Positions 5,638 through 12,655 of a stretch of 13,897 nucleotides of DNA are shown here, piece after piece; within the stretch, counting starts at the first letter, position 1, and every line of letters starts with the position of its first letter. The notes under the pieces are model-generated. The model was not told where the DNA came from, did no database searches, and saw nothing but the letters and a program-made list of their open reading frames with translations. The translations under genes were made by a program, and so were the position numbers. The stretch covers positions 1 to 13,897 of the forward strand of contig JAAEOP010000488.1 in assembly GCA_024223125.1 (NCBI GenBank). The letters run 5' to 3'. This DNA is from Chloroflexota bacterium. Its GTDB lineage: Bacteria > Chloroflexota > Anaerolineae > Promineifilales > Promineifilaceae.

Positions 5638-8400
5638 ATGACCAACCTACACCAATTACATGAGTTAGGTCAATCGCCCTGGCTCAACCATATGCGCCGT
5701 TCTTTTATCCAATCCGGGGAATTACGGAAGTGGATTGGCGATGGCATTGAAGGCGTCACGGCCAACGCCGCTACGTTTGAGAAAGCGATGATCGCTTCCG
5801 CCGATTATGATGAAGCGATGCGGCAAGAAGTGGCTGCCGGCCATCCGGCCAAACAGATTCGTGACAAATTGATGGCCCACGATGTCCAGATAGCGGCCGA
5901 TTATTTGCATACCATCTTCACAGAAAGTGACTGGTTAAATGGCTTTGCCAGCCACGAATTGGACCCGGCGCTAACCCATAATGCCGCCCAGACTGTGGCC
6001 GAAGTACGCCATCTGGCTGCCCTATCTGAACGAGGCAATATCATGATAGAAGTACCGGCGACAATGGCCGGACTCGAAGCAGTCAGAACACTCATCGGCG
6101 ATGGGCAAAGTGTCAATATCACCCACGTTTTTTCGATAGATGTATATGAGCGAGCAGCCCAGGCTTATATCGCCGGATTGGAATATCTGTTTGAGCATCA
6201 TAGTATGTGGCGCTTTACACCGACGGCCGTGGCCTCATTTTCTGTCAGCGCCATTGACAGCGCCGTTGACGAAGCCCTGTTGGAGATTGGGCAACCAGAC
6301 CTGTGTGGGCAGACGGCAATTGCGATGGCTAAACTGTTGTATGACCGCTTCCAACAAATATTCAGCGGCCCCCGTTGGGAAAAACTAACCCGGCGTGGGG
6401 CACGGGTATTGCGCCCCAAATGGACTCGCACTACGCCGCGCAACTTTGCCTACCCTGATACCCTTTACGTGGATTCCCTGATTGGCCCCGATACCGTTAC
6501 CACCTTTTCGCTGGCTACCCTCAACGCTTTTCTGGATCATGGCACAGCTGCACCCACCCTGACCGAAAATCTGGAAGACGCCCGGACGCACCTGGCCCGA
6601 TTAGCTGGATTGGACATTGATCTGAACGCCATCACCACCCAATTGCAGCGTGATTATCTTATCGCTTCTGAAAAGCAGTTTCAGTCCGTTGTACAAAGTA
6701 TTAGCCAGAAACGGGACGCTCTGGAAAATCACTGGCAGCGGTTGGAAACACATCTGGGTTCTTATCAAGCCGGTGTCAACGAGGCATTGGCAACTTTGAG
6801 CAAAGATGAGATCATGCCTCGTATTTGGGTGCATGATCACACAGTTTGGAAATCGGAACCGGATGAAATAAAAAACAGGTTGGGTTGGCTGCATGTCACG
6901 GCCGTTATGCAAGACAATATCCACCGCCTACAAACATTCACCCACGCCGTTCGGGAAGATGGCTTCACCCAGGCGCTACTCATCGGAATGGGCGGTTCCA
7001 GTCTGGCCCCAGAACTGTTCCACAACACCTTTGGCAAACCAGCCCGGCCGCCGTACATGCCTTACCCTTACCTGGAATTAAGCGTCTTAGACACCACAGA
7101 CCCGGAGGCAATTGAAGCCCTCAATCGTCAGCTTGACCTGGCAAAAACCTTAATTATCGTGGCTACGAAATCGGGAAGTACGGTGGAAACGTTGTCAGGT
7201 TTTAACTATTTTTACAACCGGATGATAGATACCGTCGGCGAAGAGGCAGCCGGCCGTCACTTTGTAGCTATCACTGATCCCAATTCGCCTTTGGAAGCGA
7301 TTGCCCACCATTATCGCTTCCGCCAAGTCTTCATCAATGATAAAACTATTGGCGGCCGTTATGCGGCGCTGTCCTACTTTGGCCTGGTACCGGCCGCGCT
7401 GGTGGGCACAGACCTGGACACATTGCTGGCGCGAGCAGCCGCCATGGCCAGCAATACGGAACCCGGCCACAACACGCTGATTCATGACAATCTGGGAGCA
7501 ACATTAGGGGCTGTATTAGGTGAGATGGCTCGCAACGGCCGTGACAAGATCACCTTCATCACCTCCCTGGCCCTACGAAGTTTTGGGGATTGGGCAGAGC
7601 AGCTCATTGCCGAAAGTACAGGCAAAGAGGGGCAGGGAATTGTGCCAGTACTGGCGGAAACGGTTGCCTCGCCAGACAGTTATGGCGCTGACCGGTTCTT
7701 TGTTCACCTGCGGTTGCAAGACGATACGATGAATGACACGGCCGTGCAAGCGCTCATCCAGGCCGGACACCCGGTCATCATCCTCCACCTGGCAGACCTG
7801 TATGATGTGGGCGGGCAGTTCTTTTTGTGGGAGATGGGTACGGCCGTAGTTGGACACCTGCTGCAAATCAACCCCTTTAATCAACCCGATGTAGAAGCGG
7901 CAAAAATTCGGGCGCGGGAGATGGTGGCAGCTTACAAAGAAAAGGGAGAACTACCTTTAGGCGAGTACGAGCCACCCACAGAAGCAACATTGGCCGCTTT
8001 CCTGTCACAGGGTCGGCCGGGAGATTATGTTGCCGTACAAGCCTACATGGCGCAGACACCAGCCACGGACAAAGCGCTGCAACACCTGCGTACCCACCTG
8101 GAGCAGCAAACAGGATTGGCAACAACTGTCGGTTACGGCCCCCGCTTTCTGCACTCAACCGGCCAGTTACATAAAGGGGACAAAGGTAATGGTCTGTTCA
8201 TCCAACTTGTTTCCGAGCCGCTTCACGACCTGCCTATTCCCGACACGGCCGGTCTGAACAAAACCAGCCTCACCTTTGGCGCCTTAGAAAAAGCCCAGGC
8301 CATTGGCGACGCCCACGCTTTACAAGATGCCCGCCGCCGCCTCATTCTTTTTAACCTGGGCACAGAAGCAGTAAGCGGGCTGCGGCAGTTAAGCGTTTAG
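5638..8400 (+). CDS. Transaldolase-like / glucose-6-phosphate isomerase fusion
   Basis: A 920-residue fusion of an N-terminal transaldolase (Tal) fold (about 1-345) and a C-terminal phosphoglucose isomerase (about 380-920). The Pgi half interconverts glucose-6-P and fructose-6-P and keeps its motifs: GMGGSSLAPE (450-459), ATKSGSTVET (509-518), GGRYAALSYFG (Arg574), ESTGKEGQGIVPV (659-671), QPDVEAA and LHSTGQLHKGD with Lys846. The Tal half is clearly homologous (GELRKWIGDGIEGVT, VASFSVS, GARVLRPKW) yet three key residues differ: WLD is WLN (Asn17), the Schiff-base lysine of K(I/V)PAT is Glu138 (GAA, 6049-6051), and the phosphate-binding Arg of FFVSR is Ala205. Asn43, Glu107, Asn160, Thr162 and Ser200 remain. 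I infer that the Tal half is catalytically dead or altered. The ATG at 5638 follows AGGAGGG. Such fusions are known in several phyla. Confidence 0.95.
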   Translation: MTNLHQLHELGQSPWLNHMRRSFIQSGELRKWIGDGIEGVTANAATFEKAMIASADYDEAMRQEVAAGHPAKQIRDKLMAHDVQIAADYLHTIFTESDWLNGFASHELDPALTHNAAQTVAEVRHLAALSERGNIMIEVPATMAGLEAVRTLIGDGQSVNITHVFSIDVYERAAQAYIAGLEYLFEHHSMWRFTPTAVASFSVSAIDSAVDEALLEIGQPDLCGQTAIAMAKLLYDRFQQIFSGPRWEKLTRRGARVLRPKWTRTTPRNFAYPDTLYVDSLIGPDTVTTFSLATLNAFLDHGTAAPTLTENLEDARTHLARLAGLDIDLNAITTQLQRDYLIASEKQFQSVVQSISQKRDALENHWQRLETHLGSYQAGVNEALATLSKDEIMPRIWVHDHTVWKSEPDEIKNRLGWLHVTAVMQDNIHRLQTFTHAVREDGFTQALLIGMGGSSLAPELFHNTFGKPARPPYMPYPYLELSVLDTTDPEAIEALNRQLDLAKTLIIVATKSGSTVETLSGFNYFYNRMIDTVGEEAAGRHFVAITDPNSPLEAIAHHYRFRQVFINDKTIGGRYAALSYFGLVPAALVGTDLDTLLARAAAMASNTEPGHNTLIHDNLGATLGAVLGEMARNGRDKITFITSLALRSFGDWAEQLIAESTGKEGQGIVPVLAETVASPDSYGADRFFVHLRLQDDTMNDTAVQALIQAGHPVIILHLADLYDVGGQFFLWEMGTAVVGHLLQINPFNQPDVEAAKIRAREMVAAYKEKGELPLGEYEPPTEATLAAFLSQGRPGDYVAVQAYMAQTPATDKALQHLRTHLEQQTGLATTVGYGPRFLHSTGQLHKGDKGNGLFIQLVSEPLHDLPIPDTAGLNKTSLTFGALEKAQAIGDAHALQDARRRLILFNLGTEAVSGLRQLSV

Positions 8401-8408
8401 AAGTGAAT

Positions 8409-8552
8409 GGCGGCTAGTTGTTTGTGGCTGGTAACAACCACTGTAACCATTCAGGTACCCGGCACTTCATTACCAAGTCTACTGGAATAGCACACTCGTT
8501 TAAAAGTGCCGGGCACCTTGGGGGAGTGAATGGTTACCAACCACTAGCCGCC
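8409..8552. repeat. MITE-like imperfect inverted repeat
   Basis: Nested inverted blocks appear in matching order: GGCGGCTAGT (8409-8418) with ACTAGCCGCC (8543-8552); TAACCATTCA (8444-8453) with TGAATGGTTA (8527-8536); and GGTACCCGGCACTT (8454-8467) with AAGTGCCGGGCACC (8504-8517, one mismatch). The central 36 nt is unpaired. The left arm has an extra 19 nt and the right an extra 9 nt, so the arms have diverged. It lies 9 nt after the transaldolase-Pgi stop. No transposase gene is inside. It may act as a 3'-end hairpin for that gene; there is no U-run. Confidence 0.7.
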
Positions 8553-8574
8553 AAATAGAGGAGGTGATTGCCTA

Positions 8575-8655
8575 TTGTTATTAATACTATTTAGTTTCGT
8601 TCAAATAAGAGTAGCTCACACCCCACCCCCTATGCGCAAGGAGAAAAGAAAATGA
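8575..8655 (+). CDS. Possible 26-residue leader peptide coupled to the SnoaL-like gene
   Basis: The sequence AGGAGGTGAT at 8559-8568 matches the anti-Shine-Dalgarno very closely but has no annotated gene behind it. The nearest suitable start is TTG at 8575, opening a frame of 26 codons (hydrophobic first half, Pro then Lys/Arg-rich second half) whose TGA overlaps the next gene's ATG as ATGA (8652-8655). The arrangement suits a translated, coupled leader, but it is short, begins with TTG, and has no known relative. The ribosome site may instead be a chance remnant beside the repeat. Confidence 0.2.
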   Translation: MLLILFSFVQIRVAHTPPPMRKEKRK

Positions 8656-9077
8656 CACTCGCTCGCAATAAAGATGTTGTTCAAAAATCCTACGAAGTCG
8701 TCTGGAACAAGCATAATTTAGACGCTGTTGAAGAACTGTATGCGTCTGATTATATTACCCGCAGCGGATTACCCGGCGTCTCGCCAGACCGTAAAGGGTT
8801 CAAGGATTGGGTCAACCTGACAACCCACGCCTTCCCCGATATTGAATTCACCGTTAAAGATCAGCTTGCCGAAGGAAACGAAGTTGTCACCCGTTGGGAA
8901 GCGCACGGTACGCAGCAAGGGGAATTTATGGGTATCCCCGCATCTGGCAAAGAAATCTCTGTTACCGGCCTGTCCATCAACCGTTTGCAAGATGGCAAAA
9001 TTAAAGAATCCTGGGTTGAATGGGATTCGCTGGGACTTTTGCAGCAGTTAGGAGCGCTGCCTGGCCCCACCGCGTAG
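8652..9077 (+). CDS. SnoaL-like / ester cyclase family protein
   Basis: A 141-residue cystatin-like alpha+beta-barrel protein of the SnoaL-like polyketide cyclase/ester cyclase group in the NTF2-like superfamily. Seen: N-terminal helix NKDVVQKSYEVVWNKHNLDAVEELYASDYITR, then HAFPDIEFTVKDQLAEGNEV, the strand TRWEAHGTQQGEFMGIPASG (80-99) and the closing strands ITGLS-like VTGLSINRLQDGKIKESWVEW (104-124). Length is typical (about 130-145). In characterised relatives the cone-shaped pocket binds small hydrophobic substrates, but most members of this subgroup have no known reaction, and none is claimed here. The ATG at 8652 follows AAGGAG at 8-nt spacing. It stands alone between two repeat regions and shares direction with its neighbours. 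Confidence 0.9.
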   Translation: MTLARNKDVVQKSYEVVWNKHNLDAVEELYASDYITRSGLPGVSPDRKGFKDWVNLTTHAFPDIEFTVKDQLAEGNEVVTRWEAHGTQQGEFMGIPASGKEISVTGLSINRLQDGKIKESWVEWDSLGLLQQLGALPGPTA

Positions 9078-9095
9078 TAGCCGTTTAATGATTGG

Positions 9096-9143
9096 GTAAT
9101 TATGTAATTACGTAATTATGTAATTACGTAATTACGTAATTAC
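9096..9143. repeat. Tandem array of a palindromic octamer
   Basis: Six contiguous 8-bp units: GTAATTAT, GTAATTAC, GTAATTAT, GTAATTAC, GTAATTAC, GTAATTAC. The consensus GTAATTAC is its own reverse complement, so the whole array can extrude as one long hairpin. It sits 18 nt after the SnoaL-like stop and 193 nt before the EttA start. Both strand-slippage copy-number change and a role as a bidirectional terminator or protein binding site are possible; no U-run follows. Confidence 0.9.
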
Positions 9144-9211
9144 ACTCAAACAACGTCCCCCTTGTCCACTCTTCATGGAAAATTGTCAAAGCGCAAGAAG
9201 CACGGCCGTAG

Positions 9212-9217
9212 TATAAT
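9212..9217 (+). promoter_or_regulatory. Candidate -10 box for ettA
   Basis: A perfect TATAAT lies 71 nt before the preferred EttA start, with an ACGGCCGT palindrome (9202-9209) just upstream, where the spacer would be. The only TTGACA-like hexamer, TTGTCA (9183-9188), is 23 nt away, too far for a standard promoter. Confidence 0.4.
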
Positions 9218-9288
9218 ACCCGCCACAACAACTTGTTATGGTCGGCCTTCAAACCGCACCATCCAACCAAACACAAAAGCGAGAATCT

Positions 9289-10974
9289 ATGACAACCGAC
9301 GATAAAAAAATTATCTATTCCATGATCGGTGTGGGCAAAATTGTTCCCCCCAACAAGCAAATTCTAAAAGACATTTCCCTTTCCTACTTCTACGGCGCCA
9401 AAATAGGCGTACTTGGTTTGAATGGTTCCGGTAAATCTACCCTGCTCAAAATCATGGCTGGGATAGATACCGATCACATCGGCGAAACTCATATCTCCCC
9501 CGGTTTCACCATCGGCTATCTGGAACAGGAACCACTGGTAGATGAGTCTCGCACCGTGCGCGAAGTGGTCGAAGAAGGGGCGCAAGAGGTTGTAAACGCC
9601 CTGAAAGCATTCGATGACATCAATATGAAATTTGCCGAACCAATGACGGATGAGGAGATGAATGACCTCATCGAAGAGCAGGGCAAATTGCAAGATAAAC
9701 TTGACCATATGAACGCCTGGGATTTAGACAGCCGTCTGGAACTGGCGATGGACGCCTTACGAACACCGCCAGGAGACACGCCGATTTCTATCCTTTCTGG
9801 CGGTGAGCGGCGGCGGGTGGCTTTGTGCCGTTTGCTGCTGCAACAACCCGACATCTTGCTGCTAGATGAACCGACCAACCATCTCGATACTGAATCCGTT
9901 GCCTGGCTGGAACGTCATCTGCAAGCTTACCCTGGAACCATCATTGCCGTTACCCATGACCGCTACTTTTTGGATAATGTGGCCGGTTGGATTTTGGAGC
10001 TGGATCGCGGCTATGGCATTCCCTGGCAGGGCAACTACACCTCCTGGTTGCAACAAAAACAAGAGCGGCTGGCTCATGAATCAAAGAAGGAAAGCGCCCG
10101 CATAAAAACATTGCAGCGTGAACTGGATTGGATCAAGATGAGTCCCAAAGGGAAGCGGAGCAAATCACAAGCACGCATCAACCGCTACAACGATTTGCTC
10201 AACCAGGATTTTGAACAAGCCAAAGAAGATCGGGAAATCTACATTCCACCTGGCCCACGCCTGGGTGATATTGTTGTGCGGGCGGAAGATGTGAGCAAGG
10301 CGTATGACAACTTATTGCTTGTGGAAGGGATGACGTTTGACATTCCGCCGGGCGCTGTCATTGGCGTCGTTGGCCCCAATGGAGCCGGGAAAACGACTTT
10401 GTTCCGCATGATTGTAGGGCAGGAACAGCCAGACAACGGCTCGTTGCGCGTCGGCGACACGGTGAAACTGGCTTACGTTGACCAGAGCCGGGATGATTTA
10501 GCGGCCGATAAAACAGTCTGGGAGGAGATTTCTGACGGCCAAGACACATTGCAATTGGGCGAACGGCGTATGAATTCACGGGCGTATGTCGGCCGTTTCA
10601 ACTTTAGCGGCAGCGATCAACAAAAAAAGGTCGGCGATTTGTCTGGCGGCGAACGCAATCGGGTGCATCTGGCCAAACTGCTTAAATCAGGCTCCAATTT
10701 GCTGCTGCTAGATGAGCCGACCAATGACCTGGACGTGAACACACTGCGGGCGTTGGAAGAGGCGATAGATAATTTTGGCGGTTCGGCCGTTGTCATCTCC
10801 CATGATCGCTGGTTCTTAGACCGGATCGCCACCCATATTTTAGCTTTTGAAGGGGAAAGCCAGGCCCACTGGTTTATTGGTAGTTACAGTGAATATGAAG
10901 CAGACCGGAAAAAGCGGTTGGGAGATGCGGCCGATCGGCCGCATCGGATTACATATCGGAAGTTGACACGGTGA
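9289..10974 (+). CDS. ettA: Energy-dependent translational throttle protein EttA (ABC-F ATPase)
   Basis: A 561-residue ABC-F protein (E. coli EttA is 555). EttA binds the ribosomal E site and gates the first steps of elongation according to ATP/ADP level. Seen: N-terminal IIYSMIGVGKIVPPNKQILK (EttA-like), Walker A1 GLNGSGKST (43-51), an arm-domain insert (about 88-145), signature LSGGE (169-173), Walker B LLLDEPTNHLD (Asp193/Glu194), switch His223, the P-site tether linker (about 245-320, Lys/Arg-rich), Walker A2 GPNGAGKTT (362-370), LSGGE (451-455), LLLDEPTNDLD (Asp475/Glu476), His505 and the C-terminal RITYRKLTR. No transmembrane domain. I chose ATG 9289 because it aligns with the EttA N-terminus; an in-frame ATG at 9238 would add 17 unusual residues. 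Its ribosome site is weak (GCGAGAA). Confidence 0.95.
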   Translation: MTTDDKKIIYSMIGVGKIVPPNKQILKDISLSYFYGAKIGVLGLNGSGKSTLLKIMAGIDTDHIGETHISPGFTIGYLEQEPLVDESRTVREVVEEGAQEVVNALKAFDDINMKFAEPMTDEEMNDLIEEQGKLQDKLDHMNAWDLDSRLELAMDALRTPPGDTPISILSGGERRRVALCRLLLQQPDILLLDEPTNHLDTESVAWLERHLQAYPGTIIAVTHDRYFLDNVAGWILELDRGYGIPWQGNYTSWLQQKQERLAHESKKESARIKTLQRELDWIKMSPKGKRSKSQARINRYNDLLNQDFEQAKEDREIYIPPGPRLGDIVVRAEDVSKAYDNLLLVEGMTFDIPPGAVIGVVGPNGAGKTTLFRMIVGQEQPDNGSLRVGDTVKLAYVDQSRDDLAADKTVWEEISDGQDTLQLGERRMNSRAYVGRFNFSGSDQQKKVGDLSGGERNRVHLAKLLKSGSNLLLLDEPTNDLDVNTLRALEEAIDNFGGSAVVISHDRWFLDRIATHILAFEGESQAHWFIGSYSEYEADRKKRLGDAADRPHRITYRKLTR

Positions 10975-10996
10975 TCCGTGTTCCGTGTTAGCTGAT

Positions 10997-11024
10997 AACG
11001 GATTACGGATAACGGTTTACGGAT
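10997..11024. repeat. Two-copy 14-bp tandem repeat
   Basis: AACGGATTACGGAT (10997-11010) is followed directly by AACGGTTTACGGAT (11011-11024, one difference) and a partial third copy TACG. The block fills most of the short gap between EttA and the next gene, whose AAAGGAG ribosome site begins 10 nt later. It looks like a small slippage product; function unknown. Confidence 0.6.
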
Positions 11025-11046
11025 TACGAAAAAAAAGGAGAAAACA

Positions 11047-11562
11047 ATGCAATTCTTACTCATCCTAATGCGACTCACCCATATTTTAGCCGGGGTAGCC
11101 TGGGCTGGCGGGGCGTTTTTATTGACGGGGTTTGTGACCCCGGCGGCGCAAAAATCGGGGCCGGCCGGCGGTCAGGTCATGCAGCAAATGAGTGGGCCAG
11201 GGAAAATGCCATCGTTTATGACGGCCGTTGCCCTCCTCACCACACTCTCTGGCCTCTATCTGTTTGATGTGCGTTCAGGCCATTTTAATATGGATTGGAT
11301 CACAACCCCAGTCGGTATTGCTTTGTCCATTGGCGCGTTGGCCGGCATTGCCGCTTTTTTGCACGGCCTTTTTGCCACCGGCCCGCTAACAAAAAAGGTA
11401 GCCGCGCTGGGTCAGGAAATGGCCGCCAACCAGGGGCCACCCTCCCCAGAACAATTGGCCCAGATGGGAAAGTTGCAAGAGAAGTTGGCGCGTAACGGCC
11501 GTATAAGCGCCCTCCTCCTACTCATCACCGTGGGCGGCATGTCTCTCACCGGCTACATCTAA
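11047..11562 (+). CDS. Four-helix membrane protein, DUF2269/CopD-like
   Basis: A 171-residue integral membrane protein. Seen: TM1 about 3-30 carrying RLTHILAGVAWAGGAFLLTG (His12 and a small-residue GGA stretch), TM2 about 56-74, TM3 about 87-112 (with His106), a soluble amphipathic loop about 113-150 rich in Gln, Lys and Glu, and TM4 about 152-170 ending at the C-terminus. The 'LxRLxHILAGVxWAGG' start with membrane histidines is the hallmark of the DUF2269/CopD-like group; some relatives are tied to copper or heme, but no role is claimed here. The ATG follows AAAAAAAAGGAGAAAAC, a strong site. It lies 72 nt after EttA on the same strand and may be co-transcribed with it. Confidence 0.85.
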   Translation: MQFLLILMRLTHILAGVAWAGGAFLLTGFVTPAAQKSGPAGGQVMQQMSGPGKMPSFMTAVALLTTLSGLYLFDVRSGHFNMDWITTPVGIALSIGALAGIAAFLHGLFATGPLTKKVAALGQEMAANQGPPSPEQLAQMGKLQEKLARNGRISALLLLITVGGMSLTGYI

Positions 11563-11567
11563 ACACT

Positions 11568-11578
11568 TGTTAGGCTAC
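11568..11578. repeat. Left inverted repeat of the AT-rich gene (integron-core-like)
   Basis: TGTTAGGCTAC lies 5 nt after the membrane-protein stop and 11 nt before the next ATG. It is the exact reverse complement of 12275-12285. The GTTAGGC within it (11569-11575) fits the integron core-site consensus GTTRRRY, and the overlapping CTTGTTAG (11566-11573) recurs directly at 12264-12271. Confidence 0.55.
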
Positions 11579-11589
11579 CTTAGACAAAA

Positions 11590-12258
11590 ATGGATTTCCA
11601 AGATTTGCACCAAGATTGCACAGATAAAGTTAGGGAGAAATTTTCTATATCTGGAGATGTAGAAAGGTTTGTGCACAGTTATAAGGAATCCATTCCTATC
11701 TCAAATGACAATGATTTACCCTTGGGGAAACTGTCAGGAATTTTCTTTTCTCTAGAACAAATCGATTCCCTTTGCGCAGAGTTGTTCTCGAATGCAAAAT
11801 CAAGAATTGATCAAGAACAACTCTCTTGGTTAATGACTGTTCGAAAGGGTGTAGCCATAACATACTGCATAATTGGAAGTTTGTTTCAATCAGAGAGTAC
11901 AGTTGATGAAGTAATGATTAATGGTTACTTTGTTCAATACAACTTGAGACAGTCAATATCAATCATTAATGCGTTTGTTGAACTGCTAATACACAAGGCA
12001 AAAGAGCCAAAGCCAGAATTAGATAAATTGTTACCATCATTTAGTGAATCTGGCTTGGATAAGTTAAACGATAAACTTTCCATCGTTATGCCAGGGAATG
12101 AGTTTTCACAGAAATACCAGAATTCGAAGAAATCATTAAACGAAGCCGACTTAGACGTTTTGCTGGAAATGAAACAAAGATGTGATGAGTTTCTAGCACA
12201 CATCAAAAATATGCTGGAATTATTCAGAGATATTGACTCAGAAGTCAGTTTATACTAA
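11590..12258 (+). CDS. AT-rich orphan gene of unknown function (possible cassette gene)
   Basis: I do not recognise this 222-residue protein. It appears all-helical and soluble, with no signal peptide or clear membrane span; the most hydrophobic helices are KGVAITYCIIGSLF and SIINAFVELLIH. The C-terminal part (about 170-220) is charged and may form a coiled coil (LLEMKQRCDEFLAHIKNML). Composition differs sharply from its neighbours: a sampled line is about 35% G+C against well over 50% around it, codons such as ATA and AGA are common, and no CGGCCG core occurs in it. There is no Shine-Dalgarno. It starts 11 nt after, and ends 16 nt before, the two arms of an 11-bp inverted repeat whose cores fit integron recombination consensus. 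I infer acquisition as a unit. The reading frame is intact. Confidence 0.7.
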   Translation: MDFQDLHQDCTDKVREKFSISGDVERFVHSYKESIPISNDNDLPLGKLSGIFFSLEQIDSLCAELFSNAKSRIDQEQLSWLMTVRKGVAITYCIIGSLFQSESTVDEVMINGYFVQYNLRQSISIINAFVELLIHKAKEPKPELDKLLPSFSESGLDKLNDKLSIVMPGNEFSQKYQNSKKSLNEADLDVLLEMKQRCDEFLAHIKNMLELFRDIDSEVSLY

Positions 12259-12274
12259 TGGAGCTTGTTAGAAA

Positions 12275-12369
12275 GTAGCCTAACATAGCTTTCAGTGGAG
12301 CGCGAGTTCGGGGATCGTTTGGTTCATTACGTTTGTTCAAGCTAAGCTGACCGGCCCGTGCCCACTGAA
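12275..12369. repeat. Right inverted repeat with attC-like stem
   Basis: GTAGCCTAACA (12275-12285) mirrors 11568-11578 exactly and contains GCCTAAC (12278-12284), which fits the attC inverse core RYYYAAC. Six bases further, TTCAGTGG (12291-12298) pairs perfectly with CCACTGAA (12362-12369), like the L''/L' arms of an attC. A closing GTTRRRY after the second arm is missing, so if this is an attC it is damaged or divergent. No integrase gene is in the window. Confidence 0.35.
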
Positions 12370-12431
12370 GCGGCCTTTGGGACGGCAAATAACAATTCTA
12401 CGATGTGGTTTTGAATAGAGTACGAACGCAA

Positions 12432-12649
12432 ATGGTTGATTCTCACACAGCTTTTATCGGGGCCATACCTGAATATTACGACCAGTATCTTGGCCCGCTT
12501 ATTTTTGAGGAATATGCGGTTGATTTGGCGCAAAGGCTTTCTGTGCCGGTCGGGGGAACTGTATTGGAAACGGCCGCTCAGCTATCCAGGCCAAAATGCA
12601 AGGCATTGTATTCAAGGCATATCGCCCCGATGTGGGTCTGAGTTGTTAA
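12432..12649 (+). pseudogene. Internally deleted SAM-dependent methyltransferase remnant
   Basis: From the ATG at 12432 the frame encodes a normal class I methyltransferase beginning (HTAFIGAIPEYYDQYLGPLI, then FEEYAVDLAQRLSV and GGTVLETAA, which is the start of the SAM-binding ExxxGxG motif I). The motif's glycines never appear: the frame turns to nonsense (QLSRPKCK...) and stops at 12641. Another frame then gives AIQAKMQGIVFKAYRPDVG and a TAA at 12647-12649, which resembles the C-terminal strand of the same family. The central ~200 residues would be missing. The family is recognised from memory of the EYYDxYLGPLxFEEYA pattern; the C-terminal match is weaker. Confidence 0.65.
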
Positions 12650-12655
12650 TTGAAC

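Noticed and set aside
8654..9070. Antisense frames within the SnoaL-like gene
   Set aside because: They lack ribosome sites and lie wholly opposite a clear family member.
9096..9143. Origin or iteron array
   Set aside because: Repeats are contiguous 8-mers without spacing, and no replication initiator gene or DnaA boxes are visible.
9238..9288. Upstream in-frame ATG for EttA adding 17 residues
   Set aside because: EttA proteins begin close to the IIYSMIGVGKIVPP stretch; the extension (VGLQTAPSNQTQKRES) is unlike the family and lies just behind the TATAAT, so 9289 is preferred.
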